Assembly (NCBI RefSeq): GCF_020442045.1
Contig: NZ_JAGRLA010000117.1
Coordinates: 1-33,832 of the forward strand
DNA length: 33,832 bases
Source of the DNA: Bauldia sp.
GTDB lineage: Bacteria; Pseudomonadota; Alphaproteobacteria; Rhizobiales; Kaistiaceae
Reading direction: 5' to 3'
This document shows, piece by piece, positions 25,716 to 32,900 of this stretch. Made by a program: the position numbers and the translations under genes. The notes below the pieces were generated by a model that did no database searches, had not been told where the DNA came from, and saw nothing but the letters and a program-made list of their open reading frames with translations. Numbering within the stretch: position 1 is the stretch's first letter; each line of letters opens with the position of its first letter.

Positions 25716-26705
25716 TCAGATCGTCACGACCGTGCCGGTCTCGAAGGATTCCCTGGCGGCGTTTGCCGTCCGCACCGCCAGCCGCGCCTGCTCGGGCGTC
25801 CCGAGCGTCGGCGCGCGCCCTTCCCTGACGCAATCGACGAAATACGCCGCCTGGTTCTCGTAGGCGTCGCCGGGCTTGCCTTCGAGCGCATAGGCCCTGC
25901 CCGGCTCATGGACGGTCAACGAGCTGCCGCCGCCCATCTCGACGCTGACCCCGCCGGCCTGGAAGGCGAATTCGATCACACCGCCCTCACAGAGCACCTT
26001 GAGGCCGCAACTGAAGGGGTAGTCCTTCGGCATGAATTCACTGCCTTCGACGAAGCCGCTGGCCTCGCCGTAGGCGACGCTGGCGTGGATGTCATTCCAC
26101 AGCCCCGGCCGGAACTCCTTCCCGCGGCCGTAGACCGATTTCGGCGCGCCCAACACCCAGTTCAGGACGTCGAAGTCATGGACGCTGAGGTCGAGCACCG
26201 CGCCGCCGCTGAGCGCCGGGTCGAGGAACCAGTCGGCCCAGGCCGGCACCTGCGACAGCCGCGAGGCGATCGCCGAGATCGGCTTGCCGAGCCGGCCCTC
26301 GTGGACGAATTCCGCCAGCGACACATACTCGCCCCAGAAGCGCAGGACGTGGGCCACCATCAGGATCTTGCCGCTCGCCTTCGCCGCCGCGATCATGCCG
26401 TCGCAATCCTCCGCCGTCAGCGCGAACGGCTTTTCGAGCAGGACATGCTTCCCGGCATTCAGCGCCGCGATGGTCGCCTCCGGATGGAGATGGGTCGGCA
26501 GCGTGTTGCTGATCGCGTCGATCGCCGGGTCCTCGATGATCGAGCGATCGTCGGTCGTCGCCCTGGCGCCGACCTCGCCCGCGAGCGCCTCCGCCTTTTC
26601 CCGATGGAGAGACGAAACCACGACGATCTCGACTCCCGGAATCTTGGCATAGGCACGCGCATGCGTGCCGCCCATGAAGCCCGAACCGAGGATTCCGATT
26701 TTCAC
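25716..26705 (-). CDS. Gfo/Idh/MocA family NAD(P)-dependent oxidoreductase
   Basis: A 329-residue cytoplasmic dehydrogenase of the glucose-fructose oxidoreductase / inositol dehydrogenase family, which oxidises sugars or polyols. The Rossmann motif GSGFMGG (7-13) is followed by EKPFA (91-95), with the catalytic Lys, and GGAVLDLSVHDFDVLNW (167-183), with Asp172 and His176. I chose GTG at 26705 because GGGTGGGGG lies four bases upstream and the protein then starts at the Rossmann strand; a longer frame to 26798 adds unrelated residues. It is 17 bases after the TIM-barrel gene, so the two are probably cotranscribed. Together they resemble inositol- or keto-sugar-type pathways, but the substrate is not defined. 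Confidence 0.92.
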   Translation of the reverse strand: MKIGILGSGFMGGTHARAYAKIPGVEIVVVSSLHREKAEALAGEVGARATTDDRSIIEDPAIDAISNTLPTHLHPEATIAALNAGKHVLLEKPFALTAEDCDGMIAAAKASGKILMVAHVLRFWGEYVSLAEFVHEGRLGKPISAIASRLSQVPAWADWFLDPALSGGAVLDLSVHDFDVLNWVLGAPKSVYGRGKEFRPGLWNDIHASVAYGEASGFVEGSEFMPKDYPFSCGLKVLCEGGVIEFAFQAGGVSVEMGGGSSLTVHEPGRAYALEGKPGDAYENQAAYFVDCVREGRAPTLGTPEQARLAVRTANAARESFETGTVVTI

Positions 26706-26722
26706 GATACCCCCACCCGCTG

Positions 26723-27532
26723 TCAGGAGAGACCGAGCGCCGCGAGGCGGTCGTGCGACGCCTTCATCGACCGGTTGACCTCTTCGAGCGCCGGCCACGG
26801 CTCGCCGAGGAACTCGATCTCGACGCTCAACGGGCCCTCATAGCCGCCCTTCTCGATGATCCCGAGGATCCTGGCGAAGTCGATATCCCCGTCCCCGATG
26901 CCGGGGAAATCCCAGACGCGTCCCTCGCCGCGCTTGTCCTTGAGATGGCAGTGGACCATCTTCGGAAGCGCGATCGGCAGGTCGTCGACGGCCTTCACGT
27001 CGCCGTAGAATTCGACATTCGCCGTGTCGTAGTTGATCAGCACGTTGGGACGTCCGATCCGCTCCAGAACCGGAATCGCGGCCGCGCCGGACTTGGTGAT
27101 CTCGCCGTGGATTTCGATCCCGAGACGGATGTCGCGGGCGGCGGCATAGTCGGCGAGCTCGTGGATATTGCCCATGAAGGCGTCCTCGTCCTCGTCCTCG
27201 CTGTAATGGCCGCCGATCGCCGTATTCATGATGCCGATCCCCATCCGCTCGCAGAGATCGACGGCGAGCAGGCCGTCCGCCAGGCCTTCCTTGGTCGTCA
27301 GATCGGAATGGCCGCTGAGGCTGAGGCTGACAAGCCCGAGCGAATTCATCATCCGCTGGATCCGTCCCAGTTCCTTCGCATCGGCTTCCAGGGGCACATG
27401 CTCGGTCCAGCCCCGCACGGCGCTGAGCTCGACATAGCGATAGCCGGCGGCCGCGATGCCTTCGAGTGCCTCTTCGAGGCTGTAGGTATGGTAGCTGTTG
27501 GTATGGCCGCCCAGGCGGTTCTTCAGTGTCAT
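26723..27532 (-). CDS. Sugar-phosphate isomerase/epimerase family TIM-barrel protein
   Basis: A 269-residue xylose-isomerase-like TIM barrel (AP-endonuclease 2 superfamily), which uses a divalent metal to isomerise or epimerise sugars or dehydrate inositol-like substrates. Metal-site residues are visible: Glu140 in GIEIHG, Asp169 in NYDTANV, the HCHLKDK segment (194-200) and Glu238 in LSVEIEF. I chose the ATG at 27532 for its conventional N-terminus; an upstream frame of 18 codons is not family-like. It is first in an apparent two- or three-gene minus-strand set with the Gfo/Idh dehydrogenase and possibly the GlpD-like enzyme. IolE/IolH-like or ketose 3-epimerase-like activity are both possible. 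Confidence 0.9.
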   Translation of the reverse strand: MTLKNRLGGHTNSYHTYSLEEALEGIAAAGYRYVELSAVRGWTEHVPLEADAKELGRIQRMMNSLGLVSLSLSGHSDLTTKEGLADGLLAVDLCERMGIGIMNTAIGGHYSEDEDEDAFMGNIHELADYAAARDIRLGIEIHGEITKSGAAAIPVLERIGRPNVLINYDTANVEFYGDVKAVDDLPIALPKMVHCHLKDKRGEGRVWDFPGIGDGDIDFARILGIIEKGGYEGPLSVEIEFLGEPWPALEEVNRSMKASHDRLAALGLS

Positions 27533-27554
27533 GCGCACGCCCCTGTTCCGATCA

Positions 27555-27568
27555 TCGCCGCGCGGCGA
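27555..27568. repeat. 14-bp perfect palindrome upstream of the isomerase gene
   Basis: TCGCCGCGCGGCGA is self-complementary across all 14 bases and lies 22 bases upstream of the TIM-barrel start. It could be an operator, but palindromes of this composition are common in GC-rich DNA. Confidence 0.3.
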
Positions 27569-27594
27569 AGACCAAGACTGAACCACATCGGACC

Positions 27595-27611
27595 GGCCCG
27601 GTAAACGGGCC
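27595..27611 (-). terminator. Hairpin after the adenylate cyclase gene
   Basis: A 6-bp stem GGCCCG / CGGGCC with a five-base loop lies 24 bases past the cyclase stop codon. No T run follows on the minus strand. It is a modest candidate for a terminator separating the cyclase from the sugar operon. Confidence 0.4.
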
Positions 27612-27634
27612 CGAGGCCGTCCGAAGCGACCGGC

Positions 27635-29848
27635 CTATTTCTCGAGAGCGGTAAACGCGCCGTCCCAGTCCGGAGGCGGCGGGTTCTCGCGCCACGCGGC
27701 GATCCGCGACTCGTAGAGCGCGTAGAATTTCTCAAGCGTCGCGACGCCCGCCGATCGACAGCGGGCGATGGCGGACATGGCGCCCTCCCAGTCGCAGGCG
27801 CGATAGGCAGCCAGCATGGCTTCGTGATCGGGAACCAGTTGCTTCATCTGTTCCCCGGTCGCCGCAAGGGCATCCTGCAGCGTATAGAGCCGGCTCGGCT
27901 GCGAGCGGCCCTTGACCCGGATGAGATCAAGCTCGAGCGCCGGCTCGCCGACACCGGCGAAGGTCGATTCGCCGATGACGATCGTCATCCCGTAGACCTT
28001 GGACAGGCCCTCGACGCGGGAGGCGAGGTTCACGTCGTCGCCAATCGCCGAATAGTCGAAGCGAACCGTCGAGCCGAGGTTGCCGACGCAGCAATTGCCC
28101 GAGTTGATGCCGATGCCGATGCCGACCGGCTGATAGGTTCGCCCTTCCGCCTCGGCCTGGCTCTTCCACTCGCGATTGAGCTCCACCATCTTCGCCGACA
28201 TCTCCAGGGCGGCCAGCGATGCGTTGCGCGCGTGGACGGGATCCTCGAGGGGCGCATTCCAGAACGCCATGATGGCGTCGCCCATGTATTTGTCGATCGT
28301 CCCGCGATGCTTGAGGATGATCTCGCTCAGCGGGCTGAGCAGGCCATTGATGAATTGCGTCAGTTCGTGCGCGGTCATCTTCTCGGAGATCGAGGTGAAG
28401 TTCCGCACGTCGCAGAAGAGCAATGTCAGCTCCCGCACTTCCCCGCCGAGCTCAAGCCGATCCGGGTTGGCGATCAACTCGTCGACGACGGCCGGCGAGA
28501 CGTAATGGCCGAAAGCGCGCCGGACCTCCGCCCGCTGCTGCTCGACGCTGCGGTAGATGTAAAGCGTCGCCGCCCCGACCAGGGCGAAGATGGCCAGCGC
28601 CGGATAGGTCGGATCGAGCAGGAGTCCGGCATAGCGATAGCAAAGCCAGCCGCCGAGAAAGACGCCGGCAATCACCACGCCCCCGAGGAATGCCGAGGAA
28701 CCCGCTGAAATCCGCGGCAGGATGACCGCGAGGATGACGCCGACGACGAGCACGAAGAGGATTTCGAGGGCGACCGTGAAGTCCGGGCGGATGAGGCTGC
28801 GCCCGGCAATCAGGTGTTCCAGCGCCTGTGCCTGGATTTCGACGCCCGGAAGAGCGGCGTCGAGGGGCGTCGCCTGCAGGTCGTTCAGCCCCGCCGCGCT
28901 GGAACCGACGAGGATGATCTTTCCGTCGATTTCGTTCTGATCGAATTCGCCCGACAGGACCTGCCAGGCCGGTATGAACGCATCGGGATTGGAGGGACGG
29001 AACTGCAGGAGCAACGCACCGTCCGGATTGGTCGGTATCTCAATGGCCCCCACCTTGATGTTGTTCAGCCCGGTTTCGGCGCCAAAGGAGGATTCTCCGC
29101 TCGCGTTCGAGGATTTGAGGATATACGTGCTGGCTCCCTGAGCGACCCGCAGCGTCTCCATCGCGAGCGTTGGCGCCCAGCTGTCTCCCTCGCGGAAGAT
29201 CAGCGGCAGGCGCCGCACGACCTGGTCACGATCGGGGATCCAGTTCACCGCCCCTATCCCGGACGCCGCATCCTCGAGGATCGGCAGGTTGTTCGATCGC
29301 CCGGTGAATCCCGGCACGAACGGGCCTGGGTCGTCTCCGGCAACCGCGAAACCCGCCTTGGGCGGCAGCGACGGACTGGACTCGTTGTCGTTGAGAACCG
29401 TGGCGAGCACCGTCGGGGCGGCGGCAACGATCTCGGCCATCGTCTCGTCATGGCTCTTGCGACCGGCGATAAGCGGCTCGAGGAGCTTCGCCTCCTCCGG
29501 CGTGAGCCTCTTCATGACCTGCTCGGGCGAGGTCTGGTCCGGTTCGGTGAACAGGACGTCGAAGGCGACCGTCGCGGCACCGGAGGCGAAGAGGTTCTGG
29601 AGCAGAGCGGCCACTGTCGTACGCGCCCATGGCCACTGCCCGATGCGCTTCAGCGATTCCTCGTCGATATCGACGATGCGAACCGGCAGTTCCGGATCGT
29701 AGTCCTGCGGATCGAGGCGCTGGTAGGAGTCGAAAGCGATGAGCCTGAGCGCCTGCAGGAAAAAGGGATCGGCAACCCGCAGAGCGGTCGCGCCAAGCAG
29801 CACCAGCGCCACAAGGATGATATACGGCCAGCGCCCCCAGGCGGTCAC
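27635..29848 (-). CDS. CHASE2-domain class III adenylate cyclase
   Basis: A 737-residue membrane receptor cyclase. One N-terminal membrane segment (about 8-25) precedes a large extracytoplasmic CHASE2 domain (about 30-350). Three further membrane helices (about 357-434), a short helical linker and a class III cyclase domain (about 470-655) follow. Metal-binding Asp480 is in LFCDVRNF and Asp524 in DKYMGD; Lys520 matches the adenine-selecting Lys. Asn607 and Arg611 are in GDDVNLASR, and Ser600 sits where class IIIb enzymes carry Thr. ATP is thus the likely substrate and cAMP the product. The C-terminal 80 residues are helical. Start GTG at 29848, with TGGAG seven bases upstream. It is 135 bases after the RTX gene. 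The ligand of the CHASE2 domain is unknown. Confidence 0.93.
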   Translation of the reverse strand: MTAWGRWPYIILVALVLLGATALRVADPFFLQALRLIAFDSYQRLDPQDYDPELPVRIVDIDEESLKRIGQWPWARTTVAALLQNLFASGAATVAFDVLFTEPDQTSPEQVMKRLTPEEAKLLEPLIAGRKSHDETMAEIVAAAPTVLATVLNDNESSPSLPPKAGFAVAGDDPGPFVPGFTGRSNNLPILEDAASGIGAVNWIPDRDQVVRRLPLIFREGDSWAPTLAMETLRVAQGASTYILKSSNASGESSFGAETGLNNIKVGAIEIPTNPDGALLLQFRPSNPDAFIPAWQVLSGEFDQNEIDGKIILVGSSAAGLNDLQATPLDAALPGVEIQAQALEHLIAGRSLIRPDFTVALEILFVLVVGVILAVILPRISAGSSAFLGGVVIAGVFLGGWLCYRYAGLLLDPTYPALAIFALVGAATLYIYRSVEQQRAEVRRAFGHYVSPAVVDELIANPDRLELGGEVRELTLLFCDVRNFTSISEKMTAHELTQFINGLLSPLSEIILKHRGTIDKYMGDAIMAFWNAPLEDPVHARNASLAALEMSAKMVELNREWKSQAEAEGRTYQPVGIGIGINSGNCCVGNLGSTVRFDYSAIGDDVNLASRVEGLSKVYGMTIVIGESTFAGVGEPALELDLIRVKGRSQPSRLYTLQDALAATGEQMKQLVPDHEAMLAAYRACDWEGAMSAIARCRSAGVATLEKFYALYESRIAAWRENPPPPDWDGAFTALEK

Positions 29849-29983
29849 CGCGATGCTCCAGCGGTCATCGACGCCGGACGCCGGCGGACGCCGGCACGGC
29901 CGCTCTCACCGACCAGCGCCCTTGGCGTGGTCCAGCGACGAAATCGAGCACCGGTTCCCATCGAGCACCAGCCCCCCCGGCCA
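29849..29983. other. Gap between the RTX gene and the cyclase gene
   Basis: No gene is seen in these 135 bases. They contain three ACGCCGG words (29871-29877, 29878-29884, 29888-29894), two of them tandem, and two copies of ATCGAGCAC near the RTX stop. I see no clear terminator after the RTX gene and no clear cyclase promoter. Confidence 0.35.
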
Positions 29984-32900
29984 CTAGACGATGTGCAGAT
30001 CCGACTGCAGCAGGCTCGAGCTGCCGATCGTGACGAAGGCGACCGCATCGCTGCTGGAGCCGCCATTGGCGTCCCAATAAAGCGTGCCCTGGCTCGGCCC
30101 CGACGTGTCGAACAGGAACACGCCCTTGCTGTCCGGGTGGGTGTAGCCGCCGATATCGGCAAGCTTGACCAGGGGCGCCGCATCCCCCGCCGACAGGCCG
30201 CCGCCGAAGCCCTTGGCCTTCAGCTCGAGCTTGTCGACGCCCGAGACGAAATCCTTGATCGTATCAAAGCCATCCGCGGCACTCTTGAAAATGAAGCTAT
30301 CCTTGCCCTTGCCACCGGTCGCAATGTCGGAGCCGAGGCCGCCGTTGATCTGGTCATTGCCGCCGTTGCCCTTCAGGACATCGTCACCGGCGCCGCCCAC
30401 CAGCTTGTCGGGGCCGTTGCCTCCCTTCAGGATGTCGTTGTCGGCACCCCCCAGCACCTTGTCGCGGCCGCCTCCGCCGATCAGCTTGTCGTCGCCGGCC
30501 TTGCCCTTCAGCTTGTCGTTGCCCTTGAGGCCCTTGAGACGATCGTCGCCCGCGCTGCCAACCAGGACATCGGCCTTCCTGGAGCCTCTCACGGTGGTCG
30601 TCTCGAAAATGAAATCGTCCTTGGTCAGTGCGCCGGCATTGACCACTTCGAGGACGATCTTGTCGCCCTTGCCGAGGCCCTTGATCACGGTGTTGTCGCC
30701 GGCCTGCGAAATCTTGAGGTCGTCGAAGGCGAGTCCCTTGAAGTTGCTGAGATCGATCTTGTCGCTGCCGCCGCCGGTCGCGAGGAAGTCCTTGATCGTG
30801 TCGACCCCAAACCCCTTGAAGAAGACGAAGCGGTCGCTGTTGTCGCCGCCCCAGGCCTTGTCGTTATCGCCGTCACCGCCGAAGAAAAGCGTATCCTGGC
30901 CCTTGCCGCCGGCATACTGGTCGGCGCCCTCGCCGCCCCAAAGGGCGTCGTTGCCATCCTCGCCGTAGAGCTCGTCGTTACCCTCGTCGCCGAACAGCGT
31001 GTCGTTCCCGGATGACGCCCCGCCCGTGCCGCCGAAGCCACCGACGAGGACATCATTGCCGGCACCGCCCCGGACGGTGTCGTTGCCATCCCGCGCCCAG
31101 ATCTTGTCGTCGCCGTCACCGCCTTCCAGGACGTTGGCGAGGGTGTCACCGATGATCGAATCGTCTCCGGAACTGCCGATGACATTCTCGATGTTGAGCA
31201 GGATGTCGGTACCGGCACCGCCGTTCTTTGCCAGTCCGACGGGAGTCGTCGCGGGCGCGATGCCGCCGGCGAGGAGCAGGGCCGCGAAGGTCCCGGGATC
31301 GCCACTGATCGACTCGCTCGAACGGTCTTCCGGCGTCAGTCGGACCGTTACACCGCTGGTCGTCGCCGAATAGTCGACGGTATCGTTGCCGTCGCCGCCG
31401 TCATAGAAGTCGTTGCCGTCACCGGTCCGCGCCGCGATCGTATCGTCGCCGGCGCCCGCATCGACGATGTCGACCCCGGCACCGCCGATCGCCAGATCGT
31501 CGCCGTTGCCGGTGTTGATGATATCGCCGCCGGTCGAACCGGTGATGGTGTCGTCGTGGCTGCTGCCGGTGATCGTGAAGCCGTCGCTCTGAAGGTGGAG
31601 GTCGATCGTCACGCCGGCGGCGGCGAGCGCCGCGGATATCATCTCGACGTTGACGATGCGCGCATCCGAGGCGGCATTCAGGTCGGCCGACGTCGCCGCG
31701 AGGGTGATCGTGTCGGTATTGGCGCCGCCATCGACGGTATCCGTGCCGACGAAACCGACAATCGTGTCGTTCCCGGTTCCACCGTCGATGGTGTCGGCGC
31801 CCGAGCCGCCCTCGATCGTGTCGTTGCCGGCCCCGGCGCCGATGACATCCGCCCCGGTCGAGCCGATGATCGTGTCGTTGTGACCGCTGCCGGTAATCGT
31901 GAAGCCGTCGCTCTGCTGATGCAGATCGATCGCGACACCTGCCCCGGCGGTCGACGCGTCGACCGCCTCGACATTCTTGATCTGGCTGTTCGCCGCCGCG
32001 TTCAGGTCGCTCGACGTGGCAGCGAGCCTGATCGTGTCGGTATTGGCCCCGCCATCGACGATATCGGCGCCGACGAAGCCGATGATCGTGTCGTTGCCGG
32101 CTTCGCCGTTGATCGTGTCGGCGCCCGTCCCGCCCTCGATGGTGTCGGCGCCGCTGCCGGCGTTGATCGTATCGGCGGCGGTCGAGCCGGTGATGGTGTC
32201 GTTGTGAGCGCTGCCGGTGACCGCGAAACCATCGCTCTGCAGATGAAGGTCGATCGTCACCGCCGCCGCGGCGAGCGCCGCCGAGACCGCCTCGACGTTG
32301 ATGATCTTTGAATTCGCCGCCGTATTCAGGTCGTTGGAAGTCGCGGACAGCTTGATCGTGTCGCCGGTGCCGGCGCCACCGTCGACCGTGTCGGCACCGA
32401 CGAAGTCGATAAAGGTGTCGTCGCCACCGTCGCCGTGGAGTTCGTCGGCCCCGAGGCCGCCGGTGATCGTGTCACCGTCGTCGCCGCCATGGATCGTGTC
32501 GCCGCCGTCGTCGCCATCGATCGTGTCGGCGCCAGCCCCGCCAAAGATGGTGTCGGCGACGCTGGAACCGGTGATCGTATCGGCATTGCCGGTGCCGGTG
32601 ATCTCGAATCCGTCGCCCTGGGCGCTCAGGTCGATCGTCACCCCCAGGGCGCCGAGCACCGACGACGCATCGACCTTCTCGACACCCTGGATATGGGTGT
32701 CGATCGCGGCATTCAGGTCGGTCTGGACCCCGGCGATGGTGATCTTCAGCGTGTCGCCGGTGCCGTTGCCGCCGTAGACCTCGTCAGCCCCGACGAAGTC
32801 GACAAACGTGTCGTCGTCGTCGCCGCCATAGAGCTTGTCGGCCCCGCCGCCACCGGTGAGCGTATCGTCGTCGTCACCGCCGTAAAGCTCATCGTCGCCG

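Noticed and set aside
28814..31015. Plus-strand open frame of about 733 codons
   Set aside because: It is antisense to both the cyclase and the RTX gene and crosses the gap between them. The Val/Leu/Ala-rich repeats are only the mirror of the RTX repeats.
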